Assembly (NCBI RefSeq): GCF_026241335.1
Contig: NZ_JAPHAV010000001.1
Location: 248,001-312,000 of the forward strand
Direction of reading: 5' to 3'
From: Ochrobactrum chromiisoli
GTDB taxonomy: Bacteria > Pseudomonadota > Alphaproteobacteria > Rhizobiales > Rhizobiaceae
Length of the DNA stretch: 64,000 nucleotides
A program made the position numbers and the translations under genes. The notes beneath the pieces were generated by a model. The model did no database searches. It was not told the origin of the DNA and worked only from the letters and a program-made list of their open reading frames with translations. Position 1 is the first letter of the stretch; the number at the start of each line of letters is the position of its first letter. Below, in pieces: positions 49,229 to 61,773 of this stretch.

Positions 49229-50260
49229 ATGCTGATTCCAATGAACACCGCAACTGCCACAAAATTTCAGAACATTCTCCCGGGGCTTGCACTCAGCCTT
49301 GCTGTTTCGGCTGTGGCAATCGGGCTTGAAAAGATTGAGGAGCATTATACCGGCAAAGCCTGGCTGGAAGCGCTGGTGCTGGCTATTCTGCTGGGCACCG
49401 CCGTCAGAACACTCTTTCGACCCGGCAAGCAGTTTGCCAAAGGCATCAGCTTTTCCGCCAAACTGCTGCTGGAGATTGCGGTCGTTTTGCTTGGTGCTTC
49501 GATCAGCGTGAGCGCGGTCGTTGCCGCCGGTCCCGGACTGATTATGGGTATCGCGGCCGTTGTGGCACTTGCGATTACGCTCAGCTATGGCATAGGGCGA
49601 TTGCTGAAACTGCCGCATCGTATGGCGGTTCTTGTGGCCTGTGGCAATTCCATCTGCGGTAACTCGGCCATTGCCGCCACTGCCCCCGTCATTGGTGCAG
49701 ACAGCGAAGATGTGGCCGCTTCCATCGCCTTCACGGCAATTCTGGGCGTTGTTGTGGTGCTGTGCCTGCCGTTGCTCGTGCCGTTGCTGGGGTTGTCATT
49801 CACGCAATATGGCGTCCTGGCGGGACTGACGGTCTATGCGGTGCCGCAGGTGCTCGCTGCAACCGCGCCCGTTGCGGCAATCAGCGTACAGCTTGGAACC
49901 TTGGTCAAGCTTGTGCGCGTGCTGATGCTGGGGCCGGTTATACTGGTGTTGTCTGTTGTTGCAGGCAATCGGGATGCAGACGTGAAGCCCGGCTTTCTGC
50001 AACTGGTGCCGTGGTTTATCATCGGCTTTCTCGGTATGATGGCATTGCGGGCCTTTCATCTCATTCCGCAACCCGCTCTCCCAGCCATACAATATGCATC
50101 CACAGCACTGACGATCATTTCAATGGCGGCGCTGGGATTGGGTGTGGATGTGCGTTCGGTCGCCTCTGCCGGTGGCCGCGTGACCCTTGCCGTCATTCTT
50201 TCGCTGCTGGCTCTTGGGCTGATCAGCCTTGGCCTGATCCATTTGCTTGGTGTTATCTGA
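49229..50260 (+). CDS. YeiH-family putative membrane transporter
   Basis: 343 residues, about ten hydrophobic segments, for example ILPGLALSLAVSAVAIGL, LEALVLAILLGTAVRTLF and LLLEIAVVLLGASISVSAVV, with the family motif ACGNSICGNSAIAATAPVIGA. The family (UPF0324/Cons_hypoth698) is annotated as putative sulfate exporter on weak evidence. The start is ATG 49229 or ATG 49241. It is divergent from the LysR gene. Confidence 0.85.
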   Translation: MLIPMNTATATKFQNILPGLALSLAVSAVAIGLEKIEEHYTGKAWLEALVLAILLGTAVRTLFRPGKQFAKGISFSAKLLLEIAVVLLGASISVSAVVAAGPGLIMGIAAVVALAITLSYGIGRLLKLPHRMAVLVACGNSICGNSAIAATAPVIGADSEDVAASIAFTAILGVVVVLCLPLLVPLLGLSFTQYGVLAGLTVYAVPQVLAATAPVAAISVQLGTLVKLVRVLMLGPVILVLSVVAGNRDADVKPGFLQLVPWFIIGFLGMMALRAFHLIPQPALPAIQYASTALTIISMAALGLGVDVRSVASAGGRVTLAVILSLLALGLISLGLIHLLGVI

Positions 50261-50306
50261 GGACAGCTTGTTAATCGCGCCGATCCGCTCCGAGATCAAA
50301 AAGAAA

Positions 50307-50333
50307 AAGCCCGCCAATGGCGGGCTTTCTCAT
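50307..50333. terminator. bidirectional terminator between YeiH gene and rpsA
   Basis: GCCCGCC (50309-50315) and GGCGGGC (50319-50325) pair around AAT. There is an A run before and T run after. Confidence 0.8.
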
Positions 50334-50353
50334 TTCTCTAAGAGGTCGAAAAC

Positions 50354-52054
50354 TTAGTTGTTTTCCGACTTCTTCATGGCTGCGGCAAGAATGTCGCCGA
50401 GCGAAGCGCCAGAGTCGGACGAACCGTACTGAGCAACGGCTTCTTTTTCTTCAGCGATTTCGAGCGCCTTGATCGAGACCTGCAGCTTGCGGGTCTTCTT
50501 GTCGAAGGCGATGACGCGGGCGTCAACCTTCTGGCCAACCGAGAAGCGTTCTGTACGCTGTTCGTCACGGTCACGCGACAGATCCGAACGCTTGATGAAG
50601 CTGTCGAGATCGTGGTCAACGAGACGGACTTCAAGGCCACCATCGGTAACAGCTGTGACTTCACAGGTTACAACAGCGTTCTTGCGCAGTTCACCCGAAG
50701 CGGCTGCTTCACCGACCTTGTCGCCGGAAAGCTGCTTGATACCGAGCGAGATGCGTTCCTTTTCAACGTCAACGTCGAGAACAACGGCTTTAACAACTTC
50801 GCCCTTGTTGTATTCTTCGATGACCTGCTCGCCCGGACGGTTCCAGTCGAGATCGGAAAGGTGAACCATGCCGTCAACGTCGCCGTCGAGACCAATGAAC
50901 AGGCCGAATTCGGTCTTGTTCTTGACTTCGCCTTCAACGATTGTGCCCGAAGGGTACTTGTCGGCAAAAGTCGTCCATGGGTTGTCGAGGGTCTGCTTGA
51001 GGCCGAGGGAGATGCGGCGCTTGACCGGATCAACTTCGAGCACAACGACTTCGACTTCCTGAGTGGTCGACAGGATTTTGCCTGGATGTACGTTCTTCTT
51101 GGTCCACGACATTTCTGAAACGTGGATCAGACCTTCGATGCCTGGCTCGATTTCGACAAATGCGCCGTAATCGGTGATGTTGGTTACAGTACCGGTGATC
51201 TTTTTGCCGATCGGGTACTTCGCACCGATGCCATCCCAAGGATCGTTCTCGAGCTGCTTCATGCCGAGCGAGATACGATGTGTATCCTGGTTGATACGGA
51301 TGATCTGCACCTTGACCGACTGGCCGATGGTGAGGATTTCCGATGGATGGTTGACGCGGCGCCATGCCATGTCGGTCACGTGCAGGAGGCCGTCAATGCC
51401 GCCGAGATCAACGAACGCACCGTAATCGGTGATGTTCTTGACAACGCCTTCAACAACCTGGCCTTCTTCAAGGTTCTGAACGATTTCCGAACGCTGTTCC
51501 GCACGGCTTTCTTCAAGAACGGTCCGGCGCGAGACAACGATGTTGCCACGGCGCTTGTCCATCTTGAGGATTTCGAAAGGCTGTGGGACGTGCATAAGCG
51601 GGGTAACGTCGCGAATCGGACGAATGTCGACCTGCGAACGTGGAAGGAAGGCAACTGCGCCGTCCAGATCGACGGTGAAACCACCCTTGACCTGGTTGAA
51701 GATGACGCCGTCAACGCGTTCGCCATTGGCGAACTTCTGTTCGAGCTTGCCCCAGCTTTCTTCGCGGCGTGCTTTTTCGCGCGACAGAACAGCTTCGCCA
51801 AGTGCGTTTTCGATGCGCTCAACGTAGACTTCAACTTCGTCGCCCGGCTTCATCGAGCCGTCTTTGCCCTTCGCGCCGAATTCCTTCAGCGGAACGCGAC
51901 CTTCGACCTTGAGGCCGGCATCGATGATTGCCATGTCTTTTTCGATGGCAACGATGCGACCCTTTACAACATAACCTTCTGCAAGGTCATTGTTGGCAAA
52001 GGATTCAGCCAGCAGCGACTCGAAGTCTGCAAGGGTTGGATTGAATTCAGACAT
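50354..52054 (-). CDS. rpsA: 30S ribosomal protein S1
   Basis: 566 residues with six S1 repeats, among them GYVVKGRIVAIEKDMAIIDAG, VVEGVVKNITDYGAFVDLGG and ITGTVTNITDYGAFVEIEPG. S1 unfolds structured mRNA leaders. ATG 52054 is chosen because MSEFNPTLADFESLL is the conserved start; a 33-codon extension upstream is not. It is followed by a terminator and preceded by cmk and aroA on the same strand, with 219 bases between cmk and rpsA. Confidence 0.97.
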   Translation of the reverse strand: MSEFNPTLADFESLLAESFANNDLAEGYVVKGRIVAIEKDMAIIDAGLKVEGRVPLKEFGAKGKDGSMKPGDEVEVYVERIENALGEAVLSREKARREESWGKLEQKFANGERVDGVIFNQVKGGFTVDLDGAVAFLPRSQVDIRPIRDVTPLMHVPQPFEILKMDKRRGNIVVSRRTVLEESRAEQRSEIVQNLEEGQVVEGVVKNITDYGAFVDLGGIDGLLHVTDMAWRRVNHPSEILTIGQSVKVQIIRINQDTHRISLGMKQLENDPWDGIGAKYPIGKKITGTVTNITDYGAFVEIEPGIEGLIHVSEMSWTKKNVHPGKILSTTQEVEVVVLEVDPVKRRISLGLKQTLDNPWTTFADKYPSGTIVEGEVKNKTEFGLFIGLDGDVDGMVHLSDLDWNRPGEQVIEEYNKGEVVKAVVLDVDVEKERISLGIKQLSGDKVGEAAASGELRKNAVVTCEVTAVTDGGLEVRLVDHDLDSFIKRSDLSRDRDEQRTERFSVGQKVDARVIAFDKKTRKLQVSIKALEIAEEKEAVAQYGSSDSGASLGDILAAAMKKSENN

Positions 52055-52273
52055 AAATACTCCTGATGCATCCGGTATAAAACAACATCGGATGCGGCGC
52101 CGGGGGTTAGAGTTGCGTTCGGCCTGTCCTTCGGCTCCGTCCCTTTGGGACAACCGGCGCGTGGAACGCGAAGTCAGGTTATAATGTTGGGAGTGCCCTA
52201 TATAGGAACAAACCCCGAATAATCGAGCATTTCCGGGCGGATCATAGCAGAAAACCTCACGGCTTTCCTGATT

Positions 52274-54282
<2,009 letters not shown>

Positions 54283-54405
54283 TCATTTGGGCGTTATGCA
54301 CGCGGGATTGATCAAAGCGGCAGCTACCTAGCACAGGAACAGCGCGGGGTCATCCGCGAATGCGTGTTTTGAAACACAGATCGCGTGCAGAATGCGTCTT
54401 TCGCT

Positions 54406-54434
54406 TTGACAAAAGCTGCAAATTGCGTTTATGC
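54406..54434 (+). promoter_or_regulatory. candidate sigma-70 promoter for the FYDLN gene
   Basis: TTGACA (54406-54411), 17-base spacer, TTATGC (54429-54434). The -35 is exact; the -10 is weak. It lies in the 296-base divergent gap between aroA and the acidic protein gene. Confidence 0.4.
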
Positions 54435-54563
54435 ACCAAAACAACACCGTAATGCGCGTCTTCCGCCTTCTCCCGACTGATGGACGGTTGAGGAGTTTGA
54501 TGGCGAGCTTAAAGCATGTAAGCGTCGCAGGCGCGACGGAGAAATCAACTCACGAGGCTAAAC

Positions 54564-54950
54564 GTGGCAAAAGCTGAACTTGGTACCAAGCGCATCGATC
54601 CGGAAACGGGCAAAAAGTTTTACGATCTCAATCGTGATCCGATTGTTTCGCCCTATACAGGCATTTCCTACCCACGGTCGTATTTTGAAGCGACCATAGC
54701 GGAAAGCCGTGCGGCCGAAGAGGAAGAAGAAGCCGAAGAGCTCGATACAGCGCTCGAAAAGCCGGAATTCGTTTCTCTTGAAGATGCGGATGACGAAGCC
54801 AAGGGTGGTGAAGATCTTCCTGACCTCGACGACGATGTCGATCTGGGCGATGACGATGAAGACACCTTCCTTGAAGAGGAAGAAGATGAAGACGACGACG
54901 TTTCCGGTATTCTGGGCGGCGGCGTTGGCGGCGACGACGAAGAAGTCTGA
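54564..54950 (+). CDS. TIGR02300-type acidic protein (FYDLN)
   Basis: 128 residues. The conserved N-terminus is MAKAELGTKRIDPETGKKFYDLNRDPIVSPYTG; the C-terminal half is strongly acidic (long Asp/Glu runs) and ends in a Gly/Val/Asp-rich tail. The function of the family is unknown; it is restricted mainly to Alphaproteobacteria and often sits next to aroA-cmk-rpsA. The GTG start at 54564 has GAGG upstream. tRNA-Ala follows. Confidence 0.88.
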   Translation: MAKAELGTKRIDPETGKKFYDLNRDPIVSPYTGISYPRSYFEATIAESRAAEEEEEAEELDTALEKPEFVSLEDADDEAKGGEDLPDLDDDVDLGDDDEDTFLEEEEDEDDDVSGILGGGVGGDDEEV

Positions 54951-55083
54951 TAACGCCTTCATGGACGATTTAAAGCAGGGCGGCTCAATGAGTCGCCTTG
55001 CTGTTTTCTGGGCTGCAATCTCACGCCTGTTGATGATCGACAAATTATTTTTGGCAGATATGAAAAGAGTTGCGTTTTATCTC

Positions 55084-55112
55084 TTGATCTTCTGTAACTT
55101 GCCCTTTAATAA
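55084..55112 (+). promoter_or_regulatory. candidate promoter for tRNA-Ala
   Basis: TTGATC (55084-55089), 17-base spacer, TAATAA (55107-55112), ending 33 bases before the tRNA. Confidence 0.45.
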
Positions 55113-55145
55113 GCCGCCTCAACGGGCAGCAAATTTCTGTCTGAT

Positions 55146-55221
<76 letters not shown>

Positions 55222-55368
55222 AATTTCCCCACACCACTCTATAAAAAACCGTTGAGCCCTAAAACCGGTCGCGAAATGCTAGGAATCGCTTTCGCGGGGA
55301 AAATACGTCACCGGACTGATTTCTATTCCCGCTACGATCCGCGAACAACATGCGTAAAAATAAGAACA

Positions 55369-55410
55369 TAGAGCGAGCGTATTGGGTATGATTAAGCGCG
55401 ATACGCTCTA
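55369..55410. repeat. degenerate palindromic repeat downstream of tRNA-Ala
   Basis: TAGAGCG (55369-55375) and CGCTCTA (55404-55410) are inverted, with ATACGCTCT echoing AGCGTAT inside. The ends match those of the repeats at 40.1 and 56.7 kb. The rest of the 270-base gap before the next gene holds nothing else that I recognise. Confidence 0.45.
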
Positions 55411-55509
55411 GCCGGACGGTTTTATTATCGGAGAAATTAAGTTTCCCTCGACTTTTATCTCAATGTTGTTAGTGAAGCTCCACCAAAGTAATTGTTAGCG
55501 GTTGGTTGG

Positions 55510-56634
55510 GTGAAAAGGCTTCCTGATTTCGACGGTCTGCGATTTCTACTGTGTCTTGGAATTGCAGCGTTTCATTATTCTTTTCGCATCCCTGTGAAAA
55601 ACGCCCCGCTGCAAGACATTATATTACCATTTGCTTATTTTACTGATGTCTTTTTTATTGTGTCAGGTCTGTTTCTAGCGAGAAAGCAGAATTACGTCTG
55701 GAACAGACGGCAATATCTTGGTTTTGTTGGCAAGCGCCTGGCGCGGATTTATCCGCTGCACGCCATAACCTTTGCCTGCTTTGCCCTTTTGTCAGTCTTG
55801 ACGGCAGCCGGTGTTCTTCACCCTTCCGCCGAGCCCAATATGAGCCTGTCAGACGGGCTCACACAATTGCTGCTCATTCATGATTGGGGGCTTGGAAAAA
55901 CGCTCTCTTATAATTACGTCAGCTGGTCTCTGAGCGCACTTTTCCTGATGTATCTCTGCTTTCCCTTGTTTGATATTCTTTGCCGCAGGCTGGGGAGTTT
56001 TGTTCTCGTTATTGTTATCCTTGTTGTAGCGGTTGGAGAGTATCTGGCGCAGAAGCTGGGCGCCCCCTCCTTGACACGCATTCAAATGGCCGATGTGGGT
56101 GTGCTGCGGGCGCTGCCTTCTTTCCTTTTCGGCATGTGGCTTGCGCGCCGTGCGCATCCGATAATGCCAGTGCTCGCGATTAAGCTGGCGCTTGCCGTTT
56201 GTGTGGCGATTTTTCTATTTTATCATCCGCCAGCTGTGGCGGAAGAACCCAACACGCTTGAAGGGCCGTTGCGGCTGGCTTTCCTTTATTGTGGAGTTTA
56301 TGTGCTCTACATCGCCTCTACCCAGGATGTTTACACCCCCCTGCGACTGCCTGTTCTGGTGCGGCTTTCTCCCTACAGCTTTGGTATTTTCATTCTGCAT
56401 CCATTGGTCGGATTGATTTTCTTCAACGCTCTTCCGCAACATTGGGGAGACACCACAATCGGTGCTGTGATGCTGATTGCGGGTGGTGTTACAGCCAGCG
56501 TTGTTGCGGCTTTTATAGCCTGGCATATTTTTGAAAATCCAATCAATCGCTGGCTCGTTAATCGGATAAACCGATGGCTAAACCGCGAAAGCGATACGGA
56601 AAACCTTCTGGGTTCAGGGCAATCAGCGCATTAG
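55510..56634 (+). CDS. acyltransferase family 3 membrane protein (OafA-like)
   Basis: 374 residues, about ten transmembrane segments. The N-terminus MKRLPDFDGLRFLLCLGIAAFHYSF has the family-3 pattern with the His that is essential in OafA/NodX-type enzymes, followed by ARIYPLHAITF. Members O-acylate surface polysaccharides or peptidoglycan with acetyl or succinyl groups. The start is uncertain: GTG 55510 fits homologues; an in-frame TTG at 55492 is the alternative. No polysaccharide genes flank it, and its stop codon lies at the edge of a repeat. Confidence 0.82.
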   Translation: MKRLPDFDGLRFLLCLGIAAFHYSFRIPVKNAPLQDIILPFAYFTDVFFIVSGLFLARKQNYVWNRRQYLGFVGKRLARIYPLHAITFACFALLSVLTAAGVLHPSAEPNMSLSDGLTQLLLIHDWGLGKTLSYNYVSWSLSALFLMYLCFPLFDILCRRLGSFVLVIVILVVAVGEYLAQKLGAPSLTRIQMADVGVLRALPSFLFGMWLARRAHPIMPVLAIKLALAVCVAIFLFYHPPAVAEEPNTLEGPLRLAFLYCGVYVLYIASTQDVYTPLRLPVLVRLSPYSFGIFILHPLVGLIFFNALPQHWGDTTIGAVMLIAGGVTASVVAAFIAWHIFENPINRWLVNRINRWLNRESDTENLLGSGQSAH

Positions 56635-56736
56635 AGCGCATCCCGAAAAGTGTGAAACGGTTTTCGGAAAAAGATGCGCGATAAAACAAAAAGTTTAAGA
56701 GCCGATCTCATTCAGTCAGATCGAAACGCGCTCTAG
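56632..56736. repeat. two-module palindromic repeat after the acyltransferase
   Basis: Module one, GAGCGCATC (56634-56642), CCGAAAA and TTTTCGG (56661-56667), GATGCGC, has the core shared with 41.0 and 63.7 kb. Module two at 56698-56736 is nearly identical to 40064-40102. The acyltransferase stop TAG (56632-56634) forms its first bases. Confidence 0.75.
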
Positions 56737-56837
56737 CATCTGGAAAAATATGGACGGATGGGTAGGTCTCTTTTAGACATTTGTTTTGGAGCTGATCGTC
56801 GGAGTGATTTCAGCTCGGCGTGATTCTGGGAGGAATG

Positions 56838-58817
<1,980 letters not shown>

Positions 58818-58974
58818 TGCGGAATGGTGCGCGAAAGAAAATTTCGTTATAGGGTAATAAATAGCCACAGAACGCCGCGCAAAGCCATTGCCTAATCGGT
58901 CTCCACACGACACTCTGAACGGAACATAGCTGTTTTCAAAAACAGCAGCCGGGCAGAACTTGTGGAGGACGAGT

Positions 58975-60153
58975 ATGTTTGCTTCGGGCCAGAATTTGGG
59001 GGGCATGAATTTCGGTCTTGGCGAAGAGATCGAAGCCCTTCGTGATACGGTTCGCCGTTTTGCGGAAAGCCGCATTGCGCCGCTTGCCGCCGATATTGAT
59101 CGCAAGAACGCATTTCCCATGCATCTGTGGCGCGAACTGGGTGATCTCGGCGTGCTGGGCATCACGGCACCAGAAGATTACGGTGGCGCAGGCATGGGCT
59201 ATCTTGCGCATTGTGTGGCAATGGAAGAAATCAGCCGTGCATCGGCCTCGGTTGGCCTGAGCTATGGCGCGCATTCCAATCTCTGCGTCAATCAGATCAA
59301 GCGCAATGGTTCGCCCGAACAACACGCGAAATATCTACCCAAACTTATCTCCGGCGAGCATGTCGGTGCGCTTGCGATGTCCGAACCGGGAGCCGGTTCT
59401 GACGTTGTGTCGATGAGGCTGACAGCCGAAAGGCGCGGGGACAGTTATATTCTCAACGGCAACAAGATGTGGATCACCAACGGCCCCGATGCGCATGTGC
59501 TTGTTGTCTATGCCAAGACCGATCCGGCAGCGGGTCCGCGTGGTATCAGTGCCTTCATCATTGAGAAAACCTTCAAAGGCTTCTCAACCGCGCAAAAGCT
59601 CGACAAGCTCGGTATGCGCGGCTCCAACACCTGCGAACTGGTGTTTGAGGATTGTGAAGTGCCCGCCGAAAACCTGCTGGGGGAAGAAGGCAAGGGCGTC
59701 AATGTGCTGATGTCCGGCCTTGATTATGAGCGGGTCGTGCTGGCCGGTGGGCCGCTTGGCATCATGGCGGCCTGTCTCGATGTCGTTGTGCCTTATGTGC
59801 ATGAGCGCAAGCAGTTCGACCAGCCGATTGGTGAGTTTCAGCTGATGCAGGGTAAGCTTGCCGATATGTATGTGAGCTTCAACGCTTCGCGCGCCTATGT
59901 TTATGCGGTGGCAGCGAGCTGTGATCGTGGCGAGACGACGCGCAAGGATGCGGCTGGCTGCATTCTTTATGCAGCGGAAAACGCCACACAAATGGCTTTG
60001 CAGGCCATACAGGCGCTGGGCGGTAACGGCTATATCAATGATTATCCGACCGGGCGTCTTTTACGTGACGCAAAGCTTTATGAAATCGGTGCAGGCACGT
60101 CGGAAATCCGCCGTATGCTGATCGGACGGGAACTCTTTCAGGAGACCCGCTGA
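58975..60153 (+). CDS. ivd: isovaleryl-CoA dehydrogenase
   Basis: 392-residue flavoprotein of the acyl-CoA dehydrogenase family that oxidises isovaleryl-CoA in leucine breakdown. [17 protein letters not shown] and the catalytic-Glu block [16 protein letters not shown] match IVD, whose Glu position differs from other acyl-CoA dehydrogenases. The start at 58975 has GGAGGA upstream. It overlaps mccB by one base (TGATG). Confidence 0.94.
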   Translation: MFASGQNLGGMNFGLGEEIEALRDTVRRFAESRIAPLAADIDRKNAFPMHLWRELGDLGVLGITAPEDYGGAGMGYLAHCVAMEEISRASASVGLSYGAHSNLCVNQIKRNGSPEQHAKYLPKLISGEHVGALAMSEPGAGSDVVSMRLTAERRGDSYILNGNKMWITNGPDAHVLVVYAKTDPAAGPRGISAFIIEKTFKGFSTAQKLDKLGMRGSNTCELVFEDCEVPAENLLGEEGKGVNVLMSGLDYERVVLAGGPLGIMAACLDVVVPYVHERKQFDQPIGEFQLMQGKLADMYVSFNASRAYVYAVAASCDRGETTRKDAAGCILYAAENATQMALQAIQALGGNGYINDYPTGRLLRDAKLYEIGAGTSEIRRMLIGRELFQETR

Positions 60154-61760
60154 TGCCGGTTCTGAAATCTGAAATTTTGACACGCAGCCCCGTCTTTGAA
60201 GCCAATCGCAAGGCTATGCTGGCAGCGCTTGATGTGGTGGCAGAGGCATCACGCATGGCCATGGATGGCGGTGGCGAAAAAGCGCGGCAGCGTCATATCG
60301 CGCGCGGAAAACTCTTGCCGCGTGATCGTGTTGCGCAGCTCATCGATCCGGGATCACCCTTTTTGGAAGTGGGGCTGACGGCGGCGCATGACATGTATGA
60401 CAATGCGGCCCCTTCCGCGGGCATGATCACCGGCATTGGCCGGGTATCTGGCCGTGAATGCATGATTGTCTGCAATGATGCAACGGTGAAGGGCGGCACC
60501 TATTATCCGATCACGGTGAAAAAGCATCTGCGCGCGCAAGAGATCGCAGGCGAAAACCGCTTGCCTTGCATTTATCTGGTCGATTCCGGTGGCGCGAACC
60601 TTCCCAATCAGGATGAGGTTTTTCCCGATCGCGATCATTTCGGGCGTATTTTCTATAATCAGGCGCAGATGTCGGCAGCGGGCATTCCGCAGATTGCAGT
60701 CGTCATGGGATCGTGCACGGCAGGCGGCGCTTATGTGCCTGCCATGAGCGATGAGACGGTGATTGTGCGCAATCAGGGCACGATTTTTCTGGCTGGTCCG
60801 CCGTTGGTCAAAGCTGCAACCGGCGAAGTGGTAAGCGCTGAAGATCTGGGCGGGGGTGACACGCATACCCGGCTCTCCGGCGTGGCCGATCATCTCGCCC
60901 ATGACGATGCTCATGCGCTGCAAATCGCTCGCGCCATCGCCGCTAATCTCAACAGTGAAAAACGTGCCTTCATACCAAGAGGCGAGGGTGCTGCCCCGCG
61001 TTATGACGCGGAAGAGATTCTCGGAATTGTCTCGGCTGACACCCGCATTCCCTATGATGTGCGCGAGCTGATTGCGCGGTTGGTCGATGGTTCCGAGTTT
61101 GATGAGTTCAAGGCACGATTTGGCCCGACGCTGGTCTGCGGTTTTGCCAGTCTTTATGGAATGCCGGTTGGCATTATCGCCAATAATGGCGTTTTGTTTT
61201 CCGAAGCTGCTTTAAAGGGGGCGCATTTCATAGAGTTGTGCTGCCAGCGCAATATTCCGCTGATCTTCCTGCAAAATATCACCGGCTTCATGGTTGGTCG
61301 CAAATATGAGGCCGAAGGCATCGCCAAGCATGGGGCCAAGCTGGTGACGGCGGTCGCCACCGCCAATGTGCCGAAGATAACCATGCTGATTGGTGCATCT
61401 TATGGGGCGGGAAACTATGGCATGGCCGGGCGGGCCTATTCTCCGCGCTTTTTGTGGACGTGGCCGAATAGCCGTATTGCGGTGATGGGCGGCGAACAGG
61501 CGGCAGGCGTTCTGGCCACCGTCAAGCGTGACGGGATCGAGCGCAACGGCGGCACATGGTCGGCGCAAGAGGAAGCGGAGTTCAAGCGTCCCACCCTGGA
61601 CATGTTCGAGCGTCAGAGCCACCCGCTTTATGCATCGGCACGGCTTTGGGATGACGGCATTGTCGATCCGCGCAAGAGCCGCGAAGTGCTCGGTCTATCG
61701 CTTTCTGCAACGTTGAATGCGCCGGTCGAGCCGACGCGCTTCGGCATCTTTAGAATGTAA
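60153..61760 (+). CDS. mccB: methylcrotonoyl-CoA carboxylase beta subunit
   Basis: 535 residues, the carboxyltransferase half that moves CO2 from biotin to 3-methylcrotonyl-CoA. Blocks [39 protein letters not shown] and [22 protein letters not shown] are typical. Start overlaps ivd; mccA follows 13 bases later. With ivd and mccA it forms the leucine pathway. Confidence 0.95.
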   Translation: MPVLKSEILTRSPVFEANRKAMLAALDVVAEASRMAMDGGGEKARQRHIARGKLLPRDRVAQLIDPGSPFLEVGLTAAHDMYDNAAPSAGMITGIGRVSGRECMIVCNDATVKGGTYYPITVKKHLRAQEIAGENRLPCIYLVDSGGANLPNQDEVFPDRDHFGRIFYNQAQMSAAGIPQIAVVMGSCTAGGAYVPAMSDETVIVRNQGTIFLAGPPLVKAATGEVVSAEDLGGGDTHTRLSGVADHLAHDDAHALQIARAIAANLNSEKRAFIPRGEGAAPRYDAEEILGIVSADTRIPYDVRELIARLVDGSEFDEFKARFGPTLVCGFASLYGMPVGIIANNGVLFSEAALKGAHFIELCCQRNIPLIFLQNITGFMVGRKYEAEGIAKHGAKLVTAVATANVPKITMLIGASYGAGNYGMAGRAYSPRFLWTWPNSRIAVMGGEQAAGVLATVKRDGIERNGGTWSAQEEAEFKRPTLDMFERQSHPLYASARLWDDGIVDPRKSREVLGLSLSATLNAPVEPTRFGIFRM

Positions 61761-61773
61761 AGAGGGCGGTCAG

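Noticed and set aside
51122..52066. 314-codon plus-strand open frame opposite rpsA
   Set aside because: Shadow of the conserved S1 gene; no start context or homology.
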